A DNA stretch of 64,000 nucleotides from a virus: the IMG/VR virus record IMGVR_UViG_3300035661_000053, positions 1 through 64,000 of that record; one strand, 5' to 3'. The notes below the pieces were generated by a model. That model was not told the DNA's origin and searched no databases. It was given only the letters and a program-made list of their open reading frames with translations. The position numbers and the translations under genes are program-made. Below, one piece after another: positions 7,052-16,163 of this stretch. Each line of letters opens with the position of its first letter. Position 1 is the stretch's first letter.

Positions 7052-7277
7052 TTATTTTAATGGTATTCGTGTAGAAAAATACAGAGTCTCTTTTTCGCGC
7101 GATCAGGCTATCGATAGTTGCCATGTACTGCGTGTTCATTTTCACCTGCTTCTCGATTAAGGAAACACTCGTGGTAATGGACTTCATTGCTTCGTGTTGT
7201 TTGTATGCTAAAAAAATCAATAAAAATGCAACCACGATAATGGCTGCTTTTTCCAAATATTTAACCATACCCTTCAA
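6951..7277 (-). CDS. i-spanin-like protein: N-terminal TM plus coiled coil (108 aa)
   Basis: One N-terminal membrane helix (about residues 10-27, AAIIVVAFLLIFLAYK) is followed by a periplasmic-type coiled coil (SITTSVSLIEKQVKMNTQYMATIDSL and further), as in inner-membrane spanins of the Rz type. The 3' third of the gene overlaps the following exported protein by 101 bp in another frame. It is the first gene of the lysis cassette; a second ATG at 7268 is possible. Spanins join the inner and outer membranes for the last step of Gram-negative lysis, in agreement with a Bacteroidota host. Confidence 0.6.
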   Translation of the reverse strand: MKGMVKYLEKAAIIVVAFLLIFLAYKQHEAMKSITTSVSLIEKQVKMNTQYMATIDSLIARKRDSVFFYTNTIKIIDKEKEQRNEIISNTTDIDSLINFYYKLRPIGF

Positions 7278-7296
7278 ACCTTGTTTATTTATTGCT

Positions 7297-7327
7297 CAAA
7301 AATAACCCTATTCCCCCCTTAAAGCAA
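7297..7327 (-). promoter_or_regulatory. Candidate promoter for the lysis cassette
   Basis: Minus-strand TATTTTTG (7297-7304) fits TAnnTTTG, with TTG at 7325-7327 about 20 nt upstream. It lies between the stop of the tail-tip gene and the start of the i-spanin-like gene. The match is weak in the -33 part. Confidence 0.3.
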
Positions 7328-9775
7328 CTATATCCTTGATGAGTTGAGATCAAAGGTTGAACTGCCCAACCATATAGAACCTTCAGAATAATCCTCGCCC
7401 TCAACAGCAACGAGATGAAAGGTGGCTATCTTGGACCATTTATCCAACCGCAGGGATATGATAATGCATTTAACACCATCAACAAGAATTATAGAAGAAG
7501 GCAGCCAATCAAACATTTCCAGCGTGAGAGTGCAGGAGATTTCGTAATAGACATGCTTTTTCCCGTAAAAAGAAAAATATTTTTCAGCGAATGCCTCTGC
7601 AATAACATTAAGAGCATTCTGTTGGTCCGTTAAAACATTCCCGTCTGAATTATACAAGTATCTACTTGCCCGTATAACAATACCCCCTTTTTTCGTGGGA
7701 CCACTCCCCCCGTATATAATTTTGGGGTCTGATCCCGAGTAAGTACCCAGGTACATACCAATGTCCGTGAGCATTTTTTGGGTAACCAAAACATCTTTAC
7801 TCTTAAGATTGTGGGGTGTAATGTCGGGAAAACTATATGCCACCCCCGCACCATCAAGAGCCACATCAGAAATAACGCCATTCAAATCAGTGAGTGTTAT
7901 ACGCATCCATGTTTTCGCTGTAACCTTAAAAGCGTCTGTTAACTTGTCCCAAAATTCTTTCTTCGTACCACTTATGAAATTTATACCATTTAAAGAGAGA
8001 GAACCAATAGGCGTGTCAGTAGAAAGGTTGTCAATCACGGCTAATTTGAAATTGCCGTCATTCGTGACATACAAATACGCGCCGAAAGTATTCACGACAT
8101 ACTTGAGAGCATCAAAAGGATGCTGAAGGAAAGGTTGTTTCATGATCAACTGATTAAAGTAATCGTATGGTAACCTAAAATCCGCGTCAGTAAGAGCACC
8201 TACCGCGTAAGAAATACTCGCGTCACCCCAAGCATAAGAAATGAGAGACTCGAGTATACCAATCAACCTGAAGGCTTTCACGGCGTCCTCGTAGTAATAC
8301 TTGTTTATATACGCGGAGTCTTGTCTTATTTTTTGTTTTGGCTTTTTTATTTCCACGTACGCGACCTTCAAGTCTTTACCATAAACAGCCTGCACGTAGA
8401 ATTGTTTTGGACTCCCAGCAGGAATTGTGAAAGACATATTTTTCGTGATAATGACATTCGCGGTATAAGTTGTGCCATGAGGGTCAGCACAAAGACTTTC
8501 TATAGCAAGCGTTGTACGCACGCCATTAGCAATATCGACATAGCCATATTCATAAGTGCTATCAGGAAAAGTACTGGCCAAAAGAGTGGTCACCTCGTAG
8601 TCGCCTGGTTCCAGAAATTCAGAGACAAGAGCCTGCATACTGGAGAGATCAACATACTCCTTGTTTCTAAATAGCGTTCCCGGTACGAAGTCCGTTATGG
8701 GTGCATCCTCATAAAGTAACGTATTCGAGCCACCCGCGAAATCGTAGAGCTTCCAGAAGGTCTTTCTACCATTGTATTTATTGAAATAACAACCACGAAC
8801 AACAGTTGAAAGAATATCGGTTCTTTCAGTCGTGTCTGTACCCCCGTTAGCAGTATTGTCATACACGTTTATATCAGTATAATCATACATACGGGGTGTC
8901 CATATTTTCGTGTAGTATATGACCCAATCGGTACCCGTGGGAACTCTTGGGAATACTCTTATTTGTTGCCGCATAACCAATTCATATGCCGCGTTCTCCG
9001 TGCCGTAAATAGCGAGAGAGGATTCCCTTGCCTCCAAAACAAGAAGATAAGTACTTGCATCGTCATCAATCTCGGGGTCACCACAATCAGCGGGAGCCTT
9101 TATAATATCGCCCGCCCTGAAGTAAGTTATTAAATTCTCGTGGACTTTGAAAGTATTCAGATGATTTACCATGTCCTCCAAATGATCAGAACCTTGCGTG
9201 GACCAGTAATAAACAATAGTCTCATAGCTCAAAATGCTCGTACCATCCACATCATCCGTCGCGTATACCGTTATCTTTTTGTCTGTACTTGAAATAGGGC
9301 TCATTTGAATTATAGGATTCGCCTTCAATTCCATGTAGTAGCTATCTCTTAATTCTATCTCCCGGAGCATTGCAATACTACTCAGTTTGTCAAGAATATC
9401 AAAAGAGACAATATTTATGATTTCCCCGGTGGCATCCTTCATCAGGGGATACGTGATAGTCATAAAGTCAAGCACGCCATAAAAAATGTTCTTTTGCGTG
9501 GGTACATCTTCAAAAAGATACCAAATGGATAGTCTGAACAAGTACCTTTTCTTTTCATTAAAGGGCTTCCGCAAACGATCACGAACAATGTCCTCATAAC
9601 GAAATGTAACATTATAAGTATCAAAAGCAACAACCCCAATATCAGCAGGATTATCACTTTCGACTTTTTTACTAATTACACCGTCATTCAAAAGCCACGG
9701 TGTCCAGTCAATCCAATTCGCGTCAACGCCGAATTCCATGAACTCTATTTGATACTTGGGTTTTGGTTCACTCAT
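7328..9775 (-). CDS. Tail-tip / baseplate hub candidate (815 aa)
   Basis: The gene begins 4 bp inside the end of the tape measure gene, where siphophages place their distal tail or tail-associated (hub) proteins. The protein is rich in aromatic residues and beta-type alternation; the first 150 residues (WIDWTPWLLND, VTFRYEDIVRDRL, YGVLDFMTITYPL) resemble the beta-domains of hub proteins. The C-terminus returns to a compact beta-rich region (LRLDKWSKIATFHLVAVEGE). No peptidase or hydrolase motif was seen. The assignment rests mainly on gene order. Most of the receptor-binding machinery expected in such a phage is not recognisable here and may lie within this protein or outside the window. Confidence 0.65.
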   Translation of the reverse strand: MSEPKPKYQIEFMEFGVDANWIDWTPWLLNDGVISKKVESDNPADIGVVAFDTYNVTFRYEDIVRDRLRKPFNEKKRYLFRLSIWYLFEDVPTQKNIFYGVLDFMTITYPLMKDATGEIINIVSFDILDKLSSIAMLREIELRDSYYMELKANPIIQMSPISSTDKKITVYATDDVDGTSILSYETIVYYWSTQGSDHLEDMVNHLNTFKVHENLITYFRAGDIIKAPADCGDPEIDDDASTYLLVLEARESSLAIYGTENAAYELVMRQQIRVFPRVPTGTDWVIYYTKIWTPRMYDYTDINVYDNTANGGTDTTERTDILSTVVRGCYFNKYNGRKTFWKLYDFAGGSNTLLYEDAPITDFVPGTLFRNKEYVDLSSMQALVSEFLEPGDYEVTTLLASTFPDSTYEYGYVDIANGVRTTLAIESLCADPHGTTYTANVIITKNMSFTIPAGSPKQFYVQAVYGKDLKVAYVEIKKPKQKIRQDSAYINKYYYEDAVKAFRLIGILESLISYAWGDASISYAVGALTDADFRLPYDYFNQLIMKQPFLQHPFDALKYVVNTFGAYLYVTNDGNFKLAVIDNLSTDTPIGSLSLNGINFISGTKKEFWDKLTDAFKVTAKTWMRITLTDLNGVISDVALDGAGVAYSFPDITPHNLKSKDVLVTQKMLTDIGMYLGTYSGSDPKIIYGGSGPTKKGGIVIRASRYLYNSDGNVLTDQQNALNVIAEAFAEKYFSFYGKKHVYYEISCTLTLEMFDWLPSSIILVDGVKCIIISLRLDKWSKIATFHLVAVEGEDYSEGSIWLGSSTFDLNSSRI

Positions 9776-12700
9776 AATCCGGCTCCACGTTTCATTTCCT
9801 GTATCCCAATACCTGCTATTTCCCCGGCAGTATACTTGTCAATAATAAGTATAGGTCTAACAGGATTCTCGAGATGCTTCGTTAAATTCTTATTCATGTC
9901 TTTCAGTTCACTATGCAGCGCGCTAGTGTTGGCACTAAAATTCATGGCATAGAGATCAGTCTTGATACCACCACCAAACAAACCGCCGTTCGCGAAGCCG
10001 TCATTAATAGCCTGAAGTAAGGGTAAGTGTTTCTTTGTCTGCTGGGCATTAACAATAAATTCGTTGTCACTAAGCAGAACAAGGTTTTTATCATCCTTCT
10101 CACCACCAACACCCCGGAATAAACCCTTTGGCAAATAGCTTATGCCTTTCCCATTTACATTAAGACCGCCTTCAGCAAATTTGGGTGGTGTTTGAGAGGC
10201 TGCTATTGCCAGTTCCGTGGCACCTGTTGCACCAATGATAATAGACAAAGGAATATTGGGGGGAAGCATCGCTAAAGCTGACATCACGCCGATCGCGGTA
10301 TTGGTAACAATTTGTGCCATAGCGAGAGCATGGGAGATTTCCCAGTCCTTTTTCAAAGCAGCATGCTTCCTCTGTTCCGCTTCTTTATCAAGTTGCTGTT
10401 TACGTATTTCAAATTGTTGACGAACCCGCTCCTTTTGATTCTCCGTTGTCGCGAAACGCATCGCGGAGTTTTCCTCGTTCGTAAGAATTACTTCTTGAGC
10501 TTTCTTCCAAGTTTCAACCTCATCAGTAATCTTTTGCTTCTTCCATTCAAAATACGTGTTAAAAGCGGATGTAATTCTATCCAGAAAATCCTTTGTCGTG
10601 TTGAATTTGGAGAGCATACTTTTCTTGTCAACCTTATCCGTTTCCTTATCCTTGTCCTTTGACAAAGCTATAATTTGCGCGTTACGCGCAGCAGTATTCC
10701 TGTCATAAAGATTAGCACGTTTCGTTTCCTCCGGGCTCAAAGGGACACCACTATTGCCTTTTTCGTAGTCTTTTCTCTTCTTGAGAATATCCGCGATACT
10801 CGCCTCTTCTTCTTCTTGCTTTGCTCTTATATCAGCTATTTTTTTGTCATACTGCGCTCTAATAAGAGACTTCTCAGCCTCTATTTTTTCTGTAGCATTA
10901 AACAAATGCTTGTAATCCTGGGAGTCTTCACCCATCGATTCAACGAGTTTAGAAAGCCTATCAATATTTACCTCTGCTTCTATATCAGCCGCTTTTTGTT
11001 CTTCGACCGTGAACAGTTTATTAATTCCCGCCTGGCTGGTATTTTTCAGGTTCTCTAATTCTTTTGCTTTTTGTTCCGGGGTTGTGGCATAATTAGACAA
11101 TATCCTTTCCCGGAGTTTTTCTTTCTTATCCTCTAAAGACTCGTACGCTTTCATTATAGAGTCAGCACTCCCTGAAAGATTTGTTATTTCTGCTTCCAGA
11201 TCAGAAGTTTTCTTTTGCGTGGCAGCATTTTCTTTCAAGTCCTTCGTGAGCATATCATACAAAACTTCTATTTGTACAAAGGAAAAGCCATTCTTCCTAC
11301 CCTCATCAATGAGTTGTCTTATTCTTGCAGTGTGATCTTCTTTTGCCTCCCGATATTTATTCTGCATCTCGATCATTGTCTTCTGTTCGGTAGCCTTTTC
11401 CTCCGGAGTACCCGCGGAGTAAAAACGAATCTCGGCAGCACTAAGGTCTTCTTTCATGCGATTGACCATGTTATCATAAGGAAGCATTTGCAGCTTGAAA
11501 TTTTCTGCTTCTGCTTGCTTTAGCATTTGATCAATCTCATTGGCCTGTCTAAAACCAAAATCCCTATTTGTATTCGCGAGCGCACGTGCTTTGAATTTCT
11601 TCAGTTCTGCTATTTTTTCGAGAACCTTTTTAGAGTAATCCTGAACACCTTCCTTGAAAGTTTTTTCTATTTCTGTCTGGGGAGCGGTGAGCCGTTTAAT
11701 AAGCTGATCGCTATTTCCCAGAGAAGCCATAGAAGCACTCATTTCCATGAGAGTGGAAGCAAGGTGGTTATACTGCTCAGTCATGATAGAAGCTTGTAGC
11801 TTGAATTCTTTCAACTCCTTTGTCAACGGGTCATCGTTGTACTTGTCCTTTGGCACCTTATCCTCGTCATTCGGAACAGTTGGCTTCTCTGCTATCTTCA
11901 CTGAATTTACAAGAGCATTATTCACGGCGATTCTTTTAGACTCAAGCATAGTAACCTGTGCCAAGTCCTTGTTGTACCTGTCAATAATATCTTGCACGTA
12001 GTCAGTTTTTTCAAAGTCCCCAAGAGAACTGATGTCAACAAAATCTACACCGAAAGCTGATTTAATAGCCTCCTTGTACTTGTCCTCGTCAAGCTTACCT
12101 TCCTTCGTGCTATACACGCCACCTAGAAATTGCTTAAAGAGCGATATAATTCCTTTGCTGTTCTCATTATCAATCCTTTTACGAAGGCTTGTAGCGATAG
12201 CGGTTATTTGGTTTGTTACCTGCTCTGGGGTTGCATCAACAGGTATAGCATCAATGTTCTTAATAATTTCAGCATTTATTTCCTGCTGAGGCTTTATGAT
12301 ATTATCAAGTTTGTGTGACAAGTTGGAGTTACTCTCGAATATACCGTATGAGCGTTTGCTTTCACCAATGGCATCCTTGTTTGCTTTTGACTTTGCATAA
12401 GAACGAACGTCCTCAATAGCAAGATCAATCGCGAGACCCGACATTTGAGTCCGCAAATCGATAGCTGTCTGTTTGAGTGCTGCCATTCTTTCGTTAATAA
12501 TGAAAAGCAATCCCGAAGTATTACTTGAAGAGATACCCACGTTATCAATTTGCGCTGCAAGGTCAGGGAAAAGTCTTTTAAGCACATTCGTTTTTTCAAT
12601 GAGTGCAGACTTCGCGGTAATAGCAGCGTTATAAGAGTCTGCCAGATCATTTACCTTAACACGCTGATTCGAAATTTCATTACTGAGTTTCTTTAAAGCA

Positions 12701-15432
12701 TCCGTGTCCAAAGCTGCTGTGGACAAAGTCTTTGCTGAAAGTTTAGCCCTTTTATCCTCGAGGTCTTCAAGTACTTTTACCTCGGCATCATAAAGAGCTT
12801 TTCTTTCTTTAATAGACTGAATGTATTCTCCATCGACCTTTTGGCCTTTATCCCCGGATAGTGCAGCAGCTTGCCGCCTGTCACGTTCCATTGTCATAGC
12901 AATATCACGAGCGTACTCAAGTTGCTTTACCTGCTTCTCAGTTAATTCTGCTTCTTCCTTGTAGTAGTCTATTCTCTGTTTTATAGCATCGGCTGTTGAG
13001 GCTCGCGCTTTTTCTGCTGACTCCTCAGCCTTCTTATCACTCTCTTCCCAGAAGCTCTTCACAGCACTATACACCGTGAGAACACCCGTGAGCAGAGCGA
13101 GCGGGGAAGAAAGAAACATTGCCTTGAGATCAGCCATAAGAGCCTTACCAAAAGACAGCAACCCGTTAAAAGCAGACTGCGCGATAGCAGATAAGGATAT
13201 TTCTTTTGTCTGCATCATAACAGCCGTGGTAATTTCCTCTTGTTGCGCCTTTATTTTATTCAAAACAAGACTCCGTTGTTCCTCAACGAACGAGGCTTCA
13301 ACTTCTTTTGCCGCCTGTTCAGCAACAAGAGACCTTATGCTGCCCTCCCGGTTTGCCCGTTCAGCCAATTGATCGTCATACTTCCGAAGATTCTTTGCGC
13401 CTTTTTCTGTCATCAATGCAGTGGCCTCCCAGCTAAGCGTTCCACGCTCATTTAATGCCTGCGCCTCAGTCATCATCTCAATTTCTTCAGCAATCTGTCG
13501 CAGTTTTGAAATTCGTAATTCAATACCCGCTGCCTCAGTAGCATTACCTTCTTCTAAAAGAATTTCTCTCTCTGTGTCTAAAGCAAGAATGTCAACCTCA
13601 ATAGACTTGACAAATTCTTTCTTTACCGCCTTGCCTATTTCAGCATCAACAATTTGTTCCTGCAATGCAAACTCAGACATAAGCGCCGCGTTGCCTCTTA
13701 TACGTTCAGTAGCCTCCTGCGTGGCAAGTATAAGCTTTTCCTGCATGGCACGAATTTCAGCCTGAGTTGTTCCGACTTGCTGTTCGCCATCAACTAAAAG
13801 TATTTTCTGTCGCTCGACGATCATATTCTGAATAGCCCTTGCTTTTTGGTACAAGGTATTCTTACTTTGTAAAATAGCAAGGTGTTCCTTGTCAATAAAA
13901 AGTTGCTCTTTCATTGTTGTTGGTTTAAGAGTTTCCGCGATATTCTTTTTTATTTGATCGCGAATTTCTGTGGCTTCTTGTAGTTCTTTTTGAAGTTCTT
14001 TTCTCGTCTCTTCATTAGGCTTAAACACGTTTCTTGACAAGAGCCCATTACCACCTATGACATCGTTTTTGAATTGCGCGTTTGCCACGGCTTTATTCGC
14101 GGTAATAAGCAGCTGTCTTTGCCGAATAATCTCATCCACATTATCAGGATTCACACCCGGGATGCCACTATTCATCATACCTGCACGAGTTGGTGTTTGA
14201 CGACCCATGACACCATACATATCTCGTTTTGCCATGCTCTCGATTCTGCTGGACATGTTCGTGGCTTCTTTATTCAAAATGCCCATAGCTTTAGCATGCT
14301 GCATAATTTGAGCAGAGGCAATACCATGCGACTCAGCCCAATTGTCAATTGTATTTTTCATTAGCCTGTTTGACAAAGCTTTACCCGCGGTGAGCATTAG
14401 AAAAGCATTAAGAGAATTCATCATCAAAGAAATAGAATTGTTGACGCCACCAAAAACAGCGGACACCCCTGTGAATAAAGTTTTAATGGGGCTTAGCATA
14501 TGGGACACAAAATTGAGGGAAGTCTCAGAGGTGTGCTTTATCGTGTCAGCAATTTCAATAATTTCTTTCTTATGCTGCTGAACGTAATTGGTCGTCTCGA
14601 TCAAGAATTTCTTTACTTCAGGCATGTAGGTATCACCAACACCCGCCATAACCTGCTGCATGATGTCCCGAAGGTTCTGCATGCGTCCCTGGTAGGTTTC
14701 CATCTGCTTATCCATCATCCCCGCGAAACCTTTTTTCTCGATTATTCGAGGAAGCGCATCAAGCAAGTCCTCAATAGAGGCATCAATTTCCCGTCCCCCT
14801 TTTTTAGTCTTAACATGTAGCTCATCCATGAAATCTTGGTAAGTCACTAGAAGCGTTCTGAACATTCTGAGGGCAATACCCTTCCTTCCTACCGCTAAAG
14901 CCTGAAAAGCAGCCAGAGCCTCCTCCATTGGCTTTCCAGAAGCAGCAGCAAGGTCACCCAGAGACCTCAAGGTATCCAACGAGTACCTACCAACAGCCTG
15001 AAGCTGATTTCCTGCCTCAATAACCTGTGTAACCGAGAAAGGAGTGACCGCAGCGAACTTAACCATTTCCTCAAACCGTTCCCTCGCGAGTTCAGTGTCC
15101 TTGAGCATTACACCAAGAGTTGTCCGGTATTTTTCAAACAGCCCGGAATCATCAAGAGGTGCAGAGATCACGGCCTTAATTTGTGTTACCATGTACAGGA
15201 TACGCTCAAAGGCAATAATGTTAAGAGACCAACCCCTGATATTTGTCTTTATCTCATTTATAAATTTGTTTATTTCAGTGAGATCAGCCTTTGTCTGCGG
15301 GGGGACAACCATATCACGAAGGGCTGAAGCAGAAGTTTGTTTGAGTTCTGTTATTCCGGATTTTATTCTCGTGAAGGCTTGCTCAATATCCTTAATATCA
15401 GCAATGAAACGGACTCCATCCTGTACGGGCAT
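9772..15432 (-). CDS. Tail tape measure protein (1,886 aa)
   Basis: By far the longest gene, placed after the frameshifting tail chaperones and before the tail-tip gene, as in other long-tailed phages. Most of the protein is predicted helical and coiled-coil (long Lys/Glu/Gln/Ala-rich stretches at residues 600-1650). There are hydrophobic segments near residues 760-785 and near 1700-1745 (TAIGVMSALAMLPPNIPLSI). The C-terminal stretch FAEGGLNVNGKG...FIVNAQQTKKHLPLLQAIN is typical of tape measures. At the usual rule of thumb of about 1.5 angstrom per residue, the tail would be roughly 280 nm. The start follows a terminator by about 20 bp, so expression depends on read-through or an unseen promoter. 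Confidence 0.92.
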   Translation of the reverse strand: MPVQDGVRFIADIKDIEQAFTRIKSGITELKQTSASALRDMVVPPQTKADLTEINKFINEIKTNIRGWSLNIIAFERILYMVTQIKAVISAPLDDSGLFEKYRTTLGVMLKDTELARERFEEMVKFAAVTPFSVTQVIEAGNQLQAVGRYSLDTLRSLGDLAAASGKPMEEALAAFQALAVGRKGIALRMFRTLLVTYQDFMDELHVKTKKGGREIDASIEDLLDALPRIIEKKGFAGMMDKQMETYQGRMQNLRDIMQQVMAGVGDTYMPEVKKFLIETTNYVQQHKKEIIEIADTIKHTSETSLNFVSHMLSPIKTLFTGVSAVFGGVNNSISLMMNSLNAFLMLTAGKALSNRLMKNTIDNWAESHGIASAQIMQHAKAMGILNKEATNMSSRIESMAKRDMYGVMGRQTPTRAGMMNSGIPGVNPDNVDEIIRQRQLLITANKAVANAQFKNDVIGGNGLLSRNVFKPNEETRKELQKELQEATEIRDQIKKNIAETLKPTTMKEQLFIDKEHLAILQSKNTLYQKARAIQNMIVERQKILLVDGEQQVGTTQAEIRAMQEKLILATQEATERIRGNAALMSEFALQEQIVDAEIGKAVKKEFVKSIEVDILALDTEREILLEEGNATEAAGIELRISKLRQIAEEIEMMTEAQALNERGTLSWEATALMTEKGAKNLRKYDDQLAERANREGSIRSLVAEQAAKEVEASFVEEQRSLVLNKIKAQQEEITTAVMMQTKEISLSAIAQSAFNGLLSFGKALMADLKAMFLSSPLALLTGVLTVYSAVKSFWEESDKKAEESAEKARASTADAIKQRIDYYKEEAELTEKQVKQLEYARDIAMTMERDRRQAAALSGDKGQKVDGEYIQSIKERKALYDAEVKVLEDLEDKRAKLSAKTLSTAALDTDALKKLSNEISNQRVKVNDLADSYNAAITAKSALIEKTNVLKRLFPDLAAQIDNVGISSSNTSGLLFIINERMAALKQTAIDLRTQMSGLAIDLAIEDVRSYAKSKANKDAIGESKRSYGIFESNSNLSHKLDNIIKPQQEINAEIIKNIDAIPVDATPEQVTNQITAIATSLRKRIDNENSKGIISLFKQFLGGVYSTKEGKLDEDKYKEAIKSAFGVDFVDISSLGDFEKTDYVQDIIDRYNKDLAQVTMLESKRIAVNNALVNSVKIAEKPTVPNDEDKVPKDKYNDDPLTKELKEFKLQASIMTEQYNHLASTLMEMSASMASLGNSDQLIKRLTAPQTEIEKTFKEGVQDYSKKVLEKIAELKKFKARALANTNRDFGFRQANEIDQMLKQAEAENFKLQMLPYDNMVNRMKEDLSAAEIRFYSAGTPEEKATEQKTMIEMQNKYREAKEDHTARIRQLIDEGRKNGFSFVQIEVLYDMLTKDLKENAATQKKTSDLEAEITNLSGSADSIMKAYESLEDKKEKLRERILSNYATTPEQKAKELENLKNTSQAGINKLFTVEEQKAADIEAEVNIDRLSKLVESMGEDSQDYKHLFNATEKIEAEKSLIRAQYDKKIADIRAKQEEEEASIADILKKRKDYEKGNSGVPLSPEETKRANLYDRNTAARNAQIIALSKDKDKETDKVDKKSMLSKFNTTKDFLDRITSAFNTYFEWKKQKITDEVETWKKAQEVILTNEENSAMRFATTENQKERVRQQFEIRKQQLDKEAEQRKHAALKKDWEISHALAMAQIVTNTAIGVMSALAMLPPNIPLSIIIGATGATELAIAASQTPPKFAEGGLNVNGKGISYLPKGLFRGVGGEKDDKNLVLLSDNEFIVNAQQTKKHLPLLQAINDGFANGGLFGGGIKTDLYAMNFSANTSALHSELKDMNKNLTKHLENPVRPILIIDKYTAGEIAGIGIQEMKRGAGL

Positions 15433-15450
15433 TTCTTATGATCTTTCTAT

Positions 15451-15484
15451 AAATAAAAAAAGGGTTATCCTAAGATAACCCTTT
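15451..15484 (-). terminator. Rho-independent terminator between tail chaperones and tape measure
   Basis: Perfect 8-bp stem gggttatc (15462-15469) / gataaccc (15474-15481), extended by three A-T pairs, with a 4-nt loop. On the minus strand it is followed by a run of T. It lies between the end of the long chaperone frame (15503) and the tape measure start (15432), and would lower tape measure expression relative to the tube and chaperones. Confidence 0.85.
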
Positions 15485-15502
15485 GGTGCAACTGAATGCA
15501 AA

Positions 15503-16128
15503 CTAGCTTTTGTACATGTGTATCGAATCATATATCTCGTTGAGCCTTTCGACCTTCTTCAGATATAGGGTGTAGAAGACTTCGCCTACTTTGCTTTTAC
15601 GTATTGCCTGATACTTTGTCACATCACCATCTGATAGTTGGTATAGTAGTTGTCTCGTTGCATTTGCCGCTATTTTTGGTTCGTATACTTCTGGGAGGTC
15701 ACCCTTCTTTTTTAGCTTTAGCTGACCACTCGCTAATTTTATTCGTTCATCAACTTCTTGAAGGAGTTGATTAAAGTTGTTATCAAATCCTTCCTTCCAG
15801 ATAAAAAATCCTGTAGCACGCTTGCTATCGACTTGTCGCCGACCTTCTTGAAATCGTTTTTGCGTAAGTCAGCAAATTCAGGCTCCCACTCCTCGCACAC
15901 GTCATTTTCATCCACGCGTACCAAAAGAATAGCAAGAGCCTGACCTATGACGCCTTGCTGCATGAATTTCATAAAGAGTGCGGTGATTATTTGCCACGCG
16001 TCCGTTATGTCCCCTGAATCCAAAGACAGATCAAGTTTTGTTAGCATTTCGCTGATAGCCGTATATTGCTCCAGAGATATTTCTTCGGGCAGAACGTAAG
16101 TGAAATCTTTTGTTTTAATTTTTTGCAT
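15503..16128 (-). CDS. Tail assembly chaperone, long form by -1 frameshift (208 aa)
   Basis: Reading the short chaperone frame to the slippery heptamer at 15802-15808 and then moving back one base gives 109 + 99 residues without a stop until TAG at 15503-15505. The extension starts IWKEGFDNNFNQLLQ and ends YDSIHMYKS; it is charged and helical. The layout (tube genes, short frame, overlapping -1 frame, tape measure) matches the G/GT-type tail chaperones of long-tailed phages, which bind the tape measure while the tube polymerises. The extension has no ATG near its 5' end, supporting frameshifting rather than separate initiation. Inferred from sequence; not proven. Confidence 0.8.
15739..16128 (-). 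CDS. Tail assembly chaperone, short form (129 aa)
   Basis: A 129-residue, mainly helical protein (MQKIKTKDFTYVLPEEISLEQYTAISEML...) that precedes the tape measure gene by one overlapping frame. This is the normal zero-frame product; the last 20 residues (SGRKDLITT...LMNE) are replaced in the long form. In related phages the short form is made in large excess and coats the tape measure during assembly. It lies 35 bp downstream of the 384-aa tail-tube gene. Confidence 0.8.
   Translation of the reverse strand: MQKIKTKDFTYVLPEEISLEQYTAISEMLTKLDLSLDSGDITDAWQIITALFMKFMQQGVIGQALAILLVRVDENDVCEEWEPEFADLRKNDFKKVGDKSIASVLQDFLSGRKDLITTLINSFKKLMNE
15802..15808 (-). promoter_or_regulatory. Slippery heptamer T TTT TTA for -1 frameshift
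   Basis: Minus-strand reading in the chaperone frame is CAG GAT TTT TTA TCT; the heptamer T-TTT-TTA is in the right phase for the classical X XXY YYZ tandem slip. The -1 frame is open from here to 15503. I could not fold the downstream RNA to look for a stimulating structure. Confidence 0.8.
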
Positions 16129-16163
16129 TGAAAATTGCTCCTAAATAAATGTTGAAATAATTA

